Source: a virus. Taken from it: a stretch of 52,698 nucleotides of DNA. The notes below the pieces were generated by a model. That model did no database searches. It had not been told where the DNA came from and was given only the letters and a program-made list of their open reading frames with translations. The position numbers and the translations under genes were made by a program. Where the stretch lies: positions 1-52,698 of IMG/VR virus record IMGVR_UViG_3300021083_000495. One strand, 5' to 3'. This document shows positions 10,786 to 19,275 of the stretch, in pieces; the stretch's first letter is position 1; every line of letters starts with the position of its first letter.

Positions 10786-13244
10786 TGGCTAATCTTATTA
10801 ATAATAACCCAGATTTACTATATATCCGTAGCCGAGAAGATTTACTACAATTTTCTGACAGTCGGCTGAACTCACTTTTACAAGCTGTGGCGAATTTTTA
10901 CACTACTCGTAATGACCAATCTACGTGGGGTAATTTTCTTCGAGCCTTGGCGGATGAGCTAGCAACCCTAGATTATGATTATGCCTATGATATCGTCAAT
11001 AAAAGTCCCAGCTTTCTCACTCCCACGGATATTCGTCGCCGCTGGGCAGCACCTTTGTATGTAAGTTCTAACTGGCCCAGCCAAGGGCAGTTTGATTTGG
11101 CGTTTAAAGCCATGCTCGTAGAGTTGATTGCCGCTTATCAGCAAGGCACCACAGTGGCAGCTATTCAAGATGTAATTTATGCCTACACAGGTATTGATAT
11201 TCAGGTACAAGAATTGTATAAACAGATAGGGAACGGAGTTTACGATCAATCTGATAGGAATTCTCTTCTGGTTAGTGTGAATGTGGGAAATGCGGGTTCA
11301 AATCCTCTTACAACTATTACATCTCTGGCACAGCTTCAAACTATCATTCAAAGTTTATATACAGCCATTGATCTAGCAAAACCAGCACATGTGGGGTTGG
11401 AATTTACTACAGTATTCAGTGAAGGGGAGCAATTGGACTGCATACTAAGTCCAACATACTTGACCCAGCAGCAGTACATTACAATGACCCAGGGTGTACA
11501 AGCGTACTATGTTAAAACTGGGTATGTTCCGACCAATCCCCCATTATTTTGGTTGGGAAATACAACCTATTTATTAAATAGTTTGGTTCTAGATTCGAAT
11601 CAAAATTTTCAGTTAGTGACCGGTTCTACAGGATTGGGGGAGACAGGGGTTACTGTACCAGTTTGGAATACCTTATCAGAAGGTACGACAAATGATAATC
11701 AACTCACATGGACAAATATTTCCCCCGCGGTGACAAGTATTGAAATACAAAACAATATAGTTACTGTTAGCCTTAATTTTTCTGCCCCTTTGAGTTTGGG
11801 AAATATAGTTACTTTGATAAATTTGGGGTACGCTACTTTTTTGAACGGTGTAGCTCTTACTGTACTCTCTGTAACGGGTAATACTTTTACAGCTGCCTAC
11901 AATTATATCAACTCCCCGCCAAATTATGGACCTACTACCGAAACTCAAGGTACCGCAACTTTTGTTTTTCCGCCAGTGATTACAGCGACTCAGTGGCTTG
12001 CCTTACCGTTACAGTGGCAGGCGTTATATCAGTTACAGTACACAAATGAGAATTGTCAATCTACCGGAATTAACGATATCTTGCGAATTTATGTGCGCCA
12101 AGTTGAAACTCCACCGTGGGGACCGATGTTGATACAAGCTCCTGTGCTAGACCCAGCGAATCCGTCTACTACAATTGCGGCGTATGGAAGATTATTAAGT
12201 CCTACGCTTACACCGAGCGCCTGGTCAATATTGCCTAATATTTTTGTAGATGTAACAAGCGCCTATTCTGATGGTATGAACGCTACCTATACTTATATTC
12301 CTCGCACTCAATTTCTCCATGATGGGGAACAGCTAACCATAACAGGGTTTACAAATCCAGCGTTAAATGTAACCGCTAGGATACATAAGGTTACAAATTT
12401 AGTTGCCAATGTGACGGGAGTAAATATCACTACTATGGGCTCGCCTCCTGTTAGTACTTTAACTGTAAGTACCGACTCTAATTTTTTATACCCAGGGGCT
12501 ATTGTTAATTTTGCTAATACCGCTGAATCTTTTTTGAATGATACAGAAGTGGTTGTACTTACCGCCAGTCCAACAGGATTTACCGCTATTGCGCCATTGA
12601 GTGCTCCAACTTCTTATATTAATTCAGCGGATACAGGTACAGCAGAGGTTACGTCCTTTCAAATACCTTTAGCTCAAGTTATAGCATTGGAAACTCAGGA
12701 CGGAACATCGGCAGGGTTAGTAACCCCAACTCTGCAATCTGCGTATTACTACTCGGACGGAAATTATATACTAGGGCAAGCTCCAATTAATACAACAGGA
12801 GCGGGACAAGGAGAAAGCTGGAATCCTGGGGAGAGTGTGTTTATCGGACAGTTGATTGTAGATTCTAATGGATACACTCAAATAGCCTTAAATAGTGGAA
12901 CTACAAATTCCGTTAGTCCTATTTGGTCTACAGAATTAGACGCAACTACTGAAGATAATGGTGGTGGTGGGTTTGACCTAGTTCGTTTACCTCATCCTAT
13001 TATTACATCACAAGGAGTTACATGGCAAAATTTGGGTATGAGTACATTATCTGATCCAAAAAATTGGGTCGGTATATTGAATTTTAATGTAGAAATAATT
13101 CCTCCAGCACTTGTTCCTTTTACCGGAGAAGTAGGTAATTGGGACATTCTACATCTTTATGGTTTAGTTGCTCCCAGGCTTTCGCAGACTTGGGAGATAT
13201 CGGGTGATCCGCAGGATCAAGATTTCATATTTGGGCTTTTTTAG
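10785..13244 (+). CDS. tail protein I-like baseplate protein with appended modules
   Basis: The first 220 residues resemble phage tail protein I (gpI family): a helical start with 'FLRALADELATLDYDYAYDI', 'TPTDIRRRWAAPLYV' and 'AYQQGTTVAAIQDVIYAYTGIDIQVQELY'. Gene order J then I is canonical for contractile tails. The remaining 600 residues are extra: two or three copies of the dispersed 'FLNG...DTGTA' beta module (about 11737-11965, 12290-12400 partial, 12414-12655), and two copies of a module with 'D-S-N-x-x-x-Q...P-x-W-x-T...W-x-N' (around 11590-11720 and 12840-13040). Such additions fit host-surface binding. The start overlaps the J stop by one base. Confidence 0.8.
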   Translation: MANLINNNPDLLYIRSREDLLQFSDSRLNSLLQAVANFYTTRNDQSTWGNFLRALADELATLDYDYAYDIVNKSPSFLTPTDIRRRWAAPLYVSSNWPSQGQFDLAFKAMLVELIAAYQQGTTVAAIQDVIYAYTGIDIQVQELYKQIGNGVYDQSDRNSLLVSVNVGNAGSNPLTTITSLAQLQTIIQSLYTAIDLAKPAHVGLEFTTVFSEGEQLDCILSPTYLTQQQYITMTQGVQAYYVKTGYVPTNPPLFWLGNTTYLLNSLVLDSNQNFQLVTGSTGLGETGVTVPVWNTLSEGTTNDNQLTWTNISPAVTSIEIQNNIVTVSLNFSAPLSLGNIVTLINLGYATFLNGVALTVLSVTGNTFTAAYNYINSPPNYGPTTETQGTATFVFPPVITATQWLALPLQWQALYQLQYTNENCQSTGINDILRIYVRQVETPPWGPMLIQAPVLDPANPSTTIAAYGRLLSPTLTPSAWSILPNIFVDVTSAYSDGMNATYTYIPRTQFLHDGEQLTITGFTNPALNVTARIHKVTNLVANVTGVNITTMGSPPVSTLTVSTDSNFLYPGAIVNFANTAESFLNDTEVVVLTASPTGFTAIAPLSAPTSYINSADTGTAEVTSFQIPLAQVIALETQDGTSAGLVTPTLQSAYYYSDGNYILGQAPINTTGAGQGESWNPGESVFIGQLIVDSNGYTQIALNSGTTNSVSPIWSTELDATTEDNGGGGFDLVRLPHPIITSQGVTWQNLGMSTLSDPKNWVGILNFNVEIIPPALVPFTGEVGNWDILHLYGLVAPRLSQTWEISGDPQDQDFIFGLF

Positions 13245-13264
13245 CTAACAAAATCTTAAATAGG

Positions 13265-14707
13265 ATGATAAAAGCAACTAAAATCGCTTATGTAAGCCCC
13301 CCACATGGAGAATTGGTTCTTACCCTAATCCATGACGCTAATCCCCGCGCGACCCTCACTTTAGACTTGGGGATTCCCAATTTCACCGTTTTTTCTATGA
13401 CCTTACCTCTAGCTGAAGGGGAACCTAAAGCTATGTCAGAACTCATAGCGGAATCTGTCCATGTGCTCCTGGATGAAGTAGCCTCTTTTATGCTTAGCAT
13501 GGAATATGAAGATGCAGTAATCAAACTTATTTATGCAACTGTACTTACATGTTTTAAGGGCATGAGTCAAGAAGCGGATACATCTAAAGAACAAGATGAA
13601 TCGGGACAAGATCCAACGGTGAAAATGTTTGAAGGAACATTCGATATTCCGATGGACTTCATCAATGAAACTCAGCGCAAGGTGGTTACAGCTTCCACAT
13701 CAGCTACAGCATCGTCAAAAATACGCCGTGATCCACCAACTCGTCATATTGAGTTTACTTACTCTCCGAAAGAGAAGATCAAAGCTATTGATACAGCGCG
13801 TGTTATACGGCAGTATAGAAATCGCAGCCTCAAGCAGCAACCTCGTCCTATGTATGTAATCGTGTATAATCAAATGGGTAGACCCACCGGTACTATTCTC
13901 GTTGGCCCCGGTAAAAATTTCAAAAATGAACTGCTGCATAAGATGAAAAAGAGCAGTGTGGATTTTACTGAGCCCGTAAGTTTTGTCAATGAACAAGAAA
14001 TGAAATCGTCTCCGCTTAACGGTATTCCCCGCACTATATCTGTTGGCGGAATGACTTACCAACCGGAGTCTGTTTCTGGGGGAGATATGTGTTTGTATCA
14101 CGGACCGCAAGATTACATCGTCAAGTTCGTAGATGGTCGTTCCCAAATATTCCCCGGTCGCCCCACTTTCCGTAAAATGCGGCAATTAAATTTCCCCGTA
14201 CCCACTAAACGATATCGCTGGACAACTATTCCAGAAAATTATTTGAAACAGCCAAAACCTCATATCCCCGAAGAAGAACCGAAAGAAGCGGCCTATGAGG
14301 ATTCAGAAAAACTAAAAAATACAGTTCAAGCAGAATCGGTGGATAAGGTAACAAAAGATTTAGTGTATTTAAAACCTATGAAAACCTATGATGATTTAGT
14401 ACCCTTGGATATTTTGAAGAAACGACTTCTGCGAGATAAGTTAGCAGATAGACCTATTTTTGAAGGTAAGATGGTAATTGACCGTATTGGGCATAGGGGA
14501 GTATATGAAGGTCAATTTAAATTGATCATCCCACAGTATTTTATTCGAAGATATGGGGTACAGCGTGACGATGGTACTTTTTCAGTGTATCATTTAAGAA
14601 GGGATGGAAAAGCAAGGCGCGTAGGCTTACGCCCTGTTCCAGCGGAAGAATTTCGAGAGGCAAAACCCATTGGAGAAGATGATGCAAACGCAAGTGGAGC
14701 TGTATAA
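13265..14707 (+). CDS. hypothetical protein, tail operon
   Basis: I do not recognise this 480-residue protein. The N-terminal 100 residues look like a compact alpha/beta domain. Residues about 100-130 are acidic and low complexity. Residues about 145-320 are basic, and an acidic linker with Glu/Lys runs near 335-365. The C-terminus (about 375-470) is charged and globular. It is much richer in charged residues than the upstream adhesin-like proteins, so it may be an assembly factor or an internal component rather than a fibre. The ATG directly follows TAAATAGG, an unusually close ribosome site. The end overlaps the next gene. Confidence 0.6.
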   Translation: MIKATKIAYVSPPHGELVLTLIHDANPRATLTLDLGIPNFTVFSMTLPLAEGEPKAMSELIAESVHVLLDEVASFMLSMEYEDAVIKLIYATVLTCFKGMSQEADTSKEQDESGQDPTVKMFEGTFDIPMDFINETQRKVVTASTSATASSKIRRDPPTRHIEFTYSPKEKIKAIDTARVIRQYRNRSLKQQPRPMYVIVYNQMGRPTGTILVGPGKNFKNELLHKMKKSSVDFTEPVSFVNEQEMKSSPLNGIPRTISVGGMTYQPESVSGGDMCLYHGPQDYIVKFVDGRSQIFPGRPTFRKMRQLNFPVPTKRYRWTTIPENYLKQPKPHIPEEEPKEAAYEDSEKLKNTVQAESVDKVTKDLVYLKPMKTYDDLVPLDILKKRLLRDKLADRPIFEGKMVIDRIGHRGVYEGQFKLIIPQYFIRRYGVQRDDGTFSVYHLRRDGKARRVGLRPVPAEEFREAKPIGEDDANASGAV

Positions 14708-14990
14708 CGAAGCAACAAATGAATTTAGAGTTTACTGGCTGGTGGACATGGATCATGAGACTCAATCCTGGCTAGTAAGAGGTCGCAAACTAGCCGTAGC
14801 ATGGTTGAATTCTTCTCAAGACATAGATTTAGGCGGTTTTGCACCATTATGTGTATCCAGAGTTTTTATAACGATACCCGATGACGCGGATTTACCACCA
14901 AACGCTCGTAAACTAACTTTATGGACACAGTTAGAGGGCGATAGTATGTATGCACTGAATAAAGTGTGTCCTTATATCGGAACGGTTTAA
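14682..14990 (+). CDS. small hypothetical protein
   Basis: This 102-residue protein begins inside the end of the upstream gene. Of the tandem ATG codons at 14679 and 14682 I prefer the second, because GGAG at 14672-14675 is then about 6 bases away. The sequence is beta-rich with 'YWLVDMD', 'RVFITIPDDADLP' and 'LTLWTQLEGDSMY' and looks like a small globular domain. No known family was recognised. Position suggests a tail-associated protein. Confidence 0.55.
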   Translation: MQTQVELYNEATNEFRVYWLVDMDHETQSWLVRGRKLAVAWLNSSQDIDLGGFAPLCVSRVFITIPDDADLPPNARKLTLWTQLEGDSMYALNKVCPYIGTV

Positions 14991-15014
14991 AAAATGGTTT
15001 ATAAAGAGGTTTCA

Positions 15015-15671
15015 ATGCCAATTCAATATAAAGATGAGTTTTATACACAAAAGCCACCTATCGACTCGGGTTATATTCGTATCATGAGGGCGGATACCGG
15101 AGAAATTCTCTGGCAGCAAAAAAATGTCATAACGAATACCGTAAAATGGCTTTTTGCACGGCTCATGGCAAATGCCCTTCCTAACGCTCCGCAGCCGCCC
15201 TATACGCTAGGGCAATCTGGGGTGTATGCTGACCCCCTTTATGGCATCTGGGGGCTTGCAATAGGCTCTGGAAGCCCTAGCTGGGCCCCTGAGACGCAAC
15301 CTGACCCGACTCCTACTCAAACCGCCTTGATTTCTCAATTCCTGCGTAAAAAGTTGACCCGTATCAATTATGTGGACACGAATTTTACCCCATTGAACAC
15401 ATTCAGTACCATGGTTGATTTTCAAACTACGGTAAATGCGACCACAGATAATATCACGCAAGCAATTAGAGAAATGGGATTGATTGGAGGCGGGACTTTA
15501 ATTGGAGCAGGGGGACAACCCACTGACATGCAAACAGCTCCATATTTTAATCCTACGGGAACCCCCCCAGGACCAGCTGATAGCGTAGTGCTTATAAACT
15601 ACAAAACACTGCCACCATTGATTCTTCCGAGCGGAGTTGATATAATTTTCAGCTGGATCCTACAATTTTGA
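15015..15671 (+). CDS. tail-associated structural protein
   Basis: The protein has a layout I recognise from many tailed phages. It starts with a 'GYIRIMRADTGEILWQQKNVITN' type opening (shown in part), then 'LFARLMA', a Gly/Pro loop with 'WGLAIGSG', then 'T-x-L-x-x-x-L-x-x-KKLTRINYVD', a beta strand with Thr repeats, 'AIREMGLIGGG', and ends in 'PSGVDIIFSWILQF'. Members are typically encoded among tail fibre and baseplate genes, and their exact role is not established. I chose the ATG at 15015 because GAGG lies 6 bases upstream; an earlier ATG at 14994 would add 7 residues. The stop is 20 bases before the next gene. Confidence 0.65.
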   Translation: MPIQYKDEFYTQKPPIDSGYIRIMRADTGEILWQQKNVITNTVKWLFARLMANALPNAPQPPYTLGQSGVYADPLYGIWGLAIGSGSPSWAPETQPDPTPTQTALISQFLRKKLTRINYVDTNFTPLNTFSTMVDFQTTVNATTDNITQAIREMGLIGGGTLIGAGGQPTDMQTAPYFNPTGTPPGPADSVVLINYKTLPPLILPSGVDIIFSWILQF

Positions 15672-15690
15672 GAACGGTAAGTACTTAATT

Positions 15691-15912
15691 ATGGATTCTC
15701 CAGAATATATAGATGATTGGGGGCTTTCTCCCAAAGATATAGCTACCATCAAACGCGCCGTGCAAGACGCTAATGATGGGCTCACTTATACATTGATCCC
15801 GGGATCCTCATTGAGATTTCGTTGCAATCCCTGCGGTAGAGAAGCAGATATTGATGAAAGGCCATTTCCCCACAAATTAAATTGTCCTATGAAAAAGTCA
15901 ATACACCGCTAA
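15691..15912 (+). CDS. small zinc-finger-like protein
   Basis: This 73-residue protein has candidate metal ligands Cys45, Cys48, His61 and Cys65 (C-x2-C-x12-H-x3-C), consistent with a single zinc knuckle. The N-terminal half is charged and includes an acidic 'EYIDDWGLSPKD' start. No specific family was recognised. It lies at the boundary between the tail genes and the non-structural block, 19 bases after the previous stop. Confidence 0.55.
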   Translation: MDSPEYIDDWGLSPKDIATIKRAVQDANDGLTYTLIPGSSLRFRCNPCGREADIDERPFPHKLNCPMKKSIHR

Positions 15913-15948
15913 AACGGGGGGCTTCCGCTTGGCAAGTTCAGGTGAATT

Positions 15949-16245
15949 ATGAGAGTACAACAAAAAATGCCCGCTCCTATTCGTATATACACACAATTGG
16001 GTTGTGCGCCCTGTGACGCTACGAAAAAATATTTCCAAGATCGTGGTGTACCCATTGAAGTGGTTATTGTAGATGAACTCCTAAAACAAGGTATTGCTCG
16101 TTCTCTAGAAGTAAAAGAATTACAGACTCCTATTACTATGTGCTACGCTGGGGAAGCAACTCAACTCGTTATTGGATACAGTCCGGAAGCTTTTGACAAA
16201 TTTATCGAAGATTCTAAAGATTTCAAGATGCCACATGTTTTGTAG
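15949..16245 (+). CDS. glutaredoxin/thioredoxin-like protein (CAPC active site)
   Basis: This is a 98-residue thiol-disulfide oxidoreductase of the glutaredoxin/NrdH size class. The first beta strand 'IRIYTQLGC' leads into the active-site motif Cys19-Ala-Pro-Cys22. The cis-proline signature 'LQTPITM' follows at Thr60-Pro61, and then comes 'VIGYSPEAFDKFI' where glutaredoxins have 'G-x-x-x-x-x-L'. Many phages carry such proteins to supply electrons to ribonucleotide reductase, but no reductase gene is in the window. AGGTGA precedes the ATG at suitable distance. An alternative start at the second Met (residue 7) would still leave the fold intact. Confidence 0.8.
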   Translation: MRVQQKMPAPIRIYTQLGCAPCDATKKYFQDRGVPIEVVIVDELLKQGIARSLEVKELQTPITMCYAGEATQLVIGYSPEAFDKFIEDSKDFKMPHVL

Positions 16246-16257
16246 TATAATGATAGT

Positions 16258-18051
16258 GTGGAAGAATCTACAGTAGTAGCGCCAACAGTAAAAAATCTTA
16301 TCTCGGAAAAATCCGCCGATCTGCGTGACCATTTCCCCTTTAACACTATACGGGAAAATCAAAACGAGACTCTAGATAAGCTTGCAATCTGGAATAAAAG
16401 CAATAAAAAATTTTTCATTCTTGAGGCGGCCACCGGGTTCGGGAAAAGCCCAATAAATATCGCGGAAGCATCTTGGGCTAAAACATCAAAAGGACAATTT
16501 AAACCTGGTGCCTACATTCTCACCCCTCAAAAAACTCTAGCCCAACAATATATGACTGATTTTGAACCTTTGGGTTTAGTTGAACTCAAAGGGAGAACCA
16601 ATTACACCTGCGCGAGCTGGTCAAAACAAATGGGGGATAGAGTAAATTGTGAAGATGGGGCATCTATGAATGAAGCCCAGAGAAAGAAGATATCCGATCA
16701 AGATAAAAATCCTTCAGAGGAGCCAGACAATTTCGTGGATCAAAATCCCTCTCCAGAGGAGCCAGACGATTTCGTGGATCAAAATCCCTCTCCAGAGGTA
16801 CGTTGTGGTTCCTGCCCATACCGCATTGCTAAAGATAAATTCATGCATTACCCTTTTGGTACAACAAATTTTGCATACTATTTGTACGAATCAAACCTCT
16901 CTGGTCAATTACCAAGAAGAAATACACTAATTTTAGACGAGGCTCATAACACAGAAGAACAAATTTTAGGCTTAACGGAAACAGTAATTACTCAAAAAGA
17001 TTGTACTAAAAATGGTGTATCTGAAAAACTTCCCATTTTTAAAGATAATGATTCAGATGCGGTTATGCTTTGGCTTGATAATATTTTGGTGCCCGCTATT
17101 TCTAAACGATTAATGCATCTGGCTTCGCAGCTAACATCTGAAAAAAACAGAGTAGCATTAGACGCGGCAAGAAAAAAATCAGCACTGGAGAATTTTATTT
17201 TACGCTTGAATTTTTTTCGTTACGCAAAAGATAAAAGTGAGTGGTTTGTTTGGTCCGACTGGAATGAACAATTTAAACAGGGTACAGGAGATTTGTGTAT
17301 TAAGCCTTTAACCGCACGTTTATTTGCGCATGATCTTCTGTTCTCTAAAGCCCAAAAAATATTGATTACATCCGCTACGATTCTTGATCCCAATACTTTC
17401 ATGCGTAGTTTAGGGATACATCCAAACGATGCAGAGTATCTTTCTATTGGTAGTGAATTTCCCATAGAAAATCGTCCTCTATTTTATTGGCCGGTAGGGA
17501 ATATGCGCCAAAAAGATATTAAAGAAACTCTCCCAAAAATGGCAGAAGAGGTAGAAAAAATTTTAAAGTACGCTCGATATTCAACTAAAAAAGGAATTGT
17601 ACACACACAATCCTATTACATCAATAATTATTTGGTGCGATATTTGCGGGATAGAGGACTTGGGAATAGAATTATAACTCATGATTCGAATTTTGGAGCA
17701 AGGGAAGAAGCGCAATTTCAACATATAGTAGCTAGAGAAAAAGACCCTACTATTTTATTTTCTCCGTCTATGACAGAGGGGCTCGACCTTAGGGAGGATT
17801 TAAGTCGATTGCAAATAGTTTGTAAGGTTCCTTATCCAGCGCTTACGCCGTACAATAAAGCTAGAATGCAACGTGACCCTGCATATTATCAATGGCAAAC
17901 CGCTTTAAAACTGGTTCAGCAAACCGGCAGAAGCAACCGAAGCGCAACTGATCGTTCCCATACTTTTATACTAGATTCTGGCTTTAGTACTTTTATTCAA
18001 AAAAATAATCATATCCTACCCAAGTACTGGCTCGATGCGATCCACTGGTAA
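16258..18051 (+). CDS. XPD/DinG-type superfamily 2 helicase with candidate Fe-S cluster
   Basis: This 597-residue ATP-dependent DNA helicase starts at GTG. Walker A is 'ATGFGKS' (Ala58-Ser64). The DEAH box is Asp227-His230. 'TSAT' forms motif III. The C-terminal RecA-like half has 'GIVHTQS', 'FSPSMTEGLDL' and motif VI 'QQTGRSNRS'. Cys118, Cys131, Cys183 and Cys186 lie between Walker A and the DEAH box, where XPD/DinG helicases bind a 4Fe-4S cluster. Between the second and third Cys is a short tandem repeat (16702-16797). Members unwind 5'-overhang DNA; a role in phage replication or repair is inferred. TATAAT (16246-16251) lies only 6 bases before the GTG. No convincing -35 was found. Confidence 0.85.
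   Translation: MEESTVVAPTVKNLISEKSADLRDHFPFNTIRENQNETLDKLAIWNKSNKKFFILEAATGFGKSPINIAEASWAKTSKGQFKPGAYILTPQKTLAQQYMTDFEPLGLVELKGRTNYTCASWSKQMGDRVNCEDGASMNEAQRKKISDQDKNPSEEPDNFVDQNPSPEEPDDFVDQNPSPEVRCGSCPYRIAKDKFMHYPFGTTNFAYYLYESNLSGQLPRRNTLILDEAHNTEEQILGLTETVITQKDCTKNGVSEKLPIFKDNDSDAVMLWLDNILVPAISKRLMHLASQLTSEKNRVALDAARKKSALENFILRLNFFRYAKDKSEWFVWSDWNEQFKQGTGDLCIKPLTARLFAHDLLFSKAQKILITSATILDPNTFMRSLGIHPNDAEYLSIGSEFPIENRPLFYWPVGNMRQKDIKETLPKMAEEVEKILKYARYSTKKGIVHTQSYYINNYLVRYLRDRGLGNRIITHDSNFGAREEAQFQHIVAREKDPTILFSPSMTEGLDLREDLSRLQIVCKVPYPALTPYNKARMQRDPAYYQWQTALKLVQQTGRSNRSATDRSHTFILDSGFSTFIQKNNHILPKYWLDAIHW
16702..16797 (+). repeat. in-frame tandem repeat inside the helicase gene
   Basis: Two and a half copies of a 36-39 base unit encode DKNPSEEPDNFV (16702-16737), DQNPSPEEPDDFV (16738-16776) and DQNPSPE (16777-16797). 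The last two copies are almost identical at DNA level, which points to recent duplication. The repeat is acidic and Pro-rich and sits between the second and third candidate Fe-S cysteines. Confidence 0.85.
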
Positions 18052-18142
18052 ATATTTTTTAACACGCTGAAAACAAAAGGTTTAAAAATATACTTTTTCG
18101 GTATTCCTAATGTATACTAGGAGTGGAGGGAACAACACCCCT

Positions 18143-18691
18143 ATGATTACATCTTTGGACAAAAACAATCTCAAGACTCTACGCAGCGCAATGGAATCCG
18201 CTCTGGAGCAGGTAACCAAGCAATATGGTGTGAAGTTCCGTGTTGGCAGCGCCCGATTTTCTCCTGATGCGGCAACCTTCAAAGTTGAAGTGGCTACCGT
18301 TTCTACCGATGGAGTAGTCAACACCAAGAAAGTGGCTGAATTTAAGCATTGTTGTCATCAATACGGCTTGAAGGAAGAGCACCTTGGGGTTTACATTACC
18401 TATAATGGGATGCAGTATAAAATTAGCGGACTATCCCTCAGTTCGTGGCGTTATCCCATCCTTGCCGATCGTATATCTGACGGCAAAACCTTCAAACTTC
18501 CGGAAAGCGCAGTTGCCAGTTTAACATCCGTTGTTTCGCCTTCTTTTGGGGCTTGTCAGAATACAAGCTGCGCCGGTTTGGCTTCTGAACGGCGTAAGAT
18601 CGGCGGCAAGGTGGTTACTTTGTGTGAATCCTGCGCAATCCTGCACGATGAAGCGATGGCTGAATTGAAATCCGAAGCAGCGGGGAGTTAA
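18143..18691 (+). CDS. hypothetical protein with C-terminal zinc ribbon
   Basis: I chose the ATG at 18143 because GGAGGG at 18125-18130 precedes it; an ATG at 18110 would add 11 residues. The 182-residue protein starts with a helical segment, continues with beta-rich sequence and ends in a four-cysteine set 'C-x4-C ... C-x2-C' (in 'GACQNTSCAG' and 'LCESCA'), a likely zinc ribbon. No family was recognised. It follows a gap of about 90 bases after the helicase and may start a new transcription unit, since TATACT lies at 18113-18118. Confidence 0.6.
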   Translation: MITSLDKNNLKTLRSAMESALEQVTKQYGVKFRVGSARFSPDAATFKVEVATVSTDGVVNTKKVAEFKHCCHQYGLKEEHLGVYITYNGMQYKISGLSLSSWRYPILADRISDGKTFKLPESAVASLTSVVSPSFGACQNTSCAGLASERRKIGGKVVTLCESCAILHDEAMAELKSEAAGS

Positions 18692-18693
18692 GT

Positions 18694-19017
18694 ATGGCAG
18701 CTAAAATTTGTTGTACACCAGCAAGTATCGTATGCCCGGAATTCTCGGATTTTTCCGATTACAAAGTATATAATGCCGCGTGCGAGAAATATGTTAAAGC
18801 TACGCAAGAATGGACGAAAGCGAACGGCTCTAGCGAATGCGCCGGAGAGATTATTTTCTTTGGTGTAGGTGACGGCAGTGCGCGTTATGTCGTTTTTTCA
18901 CTCAAGCCAGTGAAATTAATTCACCTGGATGATGGGGATTCGTACCATTTTCCATACGCCCATCTTTTGACCGCGAAAGCTGTTCGTGAAGAAGTCCGCA
19001 GAAACAAGGGGGAGTGA
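18694..19017 (+). CDS. hypothetical protein
   Basis: This 107-residue protein has a strong ribosome site (GGGGAG, 6 bases before the ATG). It begins close to the upstream stop and its own TGA overlaps the next ATG (ATGA), so it is part of a coupled run of small genes. The N-terminus has four Cys within about 25 residues (KICCTPASIVCPE and further). The C-terminus reads as a small beta domain. No family recognised. Confidence 0.55.
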   Translation: MAAKICCTPASIVCPEFSDFSDYKVYNAACEKYVKATQEWTKANGSSECAGEIIFFGVGDGSARYVVFSLKPVKLIHLDDGDSYHFPYAHLLTAKAVREEVRRNKGE

Positions 19018-19190
19018 TGACAATAGAAGAACGAGCTGATTGGATAGAAGCAAAGATGCAGGCTAATTGCAGAAGTCTGGACGATCATAGCTGCATTGAA
19101 TATGGATTAGCTCTGCTTTGTGCTTTAGCCCATCTAAACTATACTGATGAGCAATGGGAACAAGCTGAGAAATTAATTCAATCCAATTAG
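19017..19190 (+). CDS. small hypothetical protein (57 aa)
   Basis: A 57-codon gene begins at the ATG that overlaps the previous stop as ATGA, with GGGGGAG just upstream as ribosome site. It encodes a compact, mostly helical protein that starts MTIEERADWIEAK and ends WEQAEKLIQSN. Overlap geometry, ribosome site and amino-acid balance support it as real, although it is short. Function unknown. Confidence 0.5.
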   Translation: MTIEERADWIEAKMQANCRSLDDHSCIEYGLALLCALAHLNYTDEQWEQAEKLIQSN

Positions 19191-19194
19191 AGGC

Positions 19195-19275
19195 ATGAAA
19201 CGACCAAGAAATGTTGATCCCAACGATAGGCGGAGCCCGATGCAGCGATTGTTGGAGGGGAAAACAACGCAATGA
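19195..19275 (+). CDS. possible micro-ORF (26 aa)
   Basis: The 26-codon frame MKRPRNVDPNDRRSP... is basic. Its TGA overlaps the next gene's ATG (ATGA), as for other pairs in this cluster, and GTTGGAGGGG inside it serves as the ribosome site of the next gene. It may be a coupling leader rather than a functional peptide. Low confidence. Confidence 0.3.
   Translation: MKRPRNVDPNDRRSPMQRLLEGKTTQ

Noticed and set aside
16193-16251. TTGACA and TATAAT upstream of the helicase gene
   Set aside because: The two boxes are 47 bases apart, so they cannot form one promoter. The TATAAT alone, 6 bases before the GTG, has no acceptable -35 partner.
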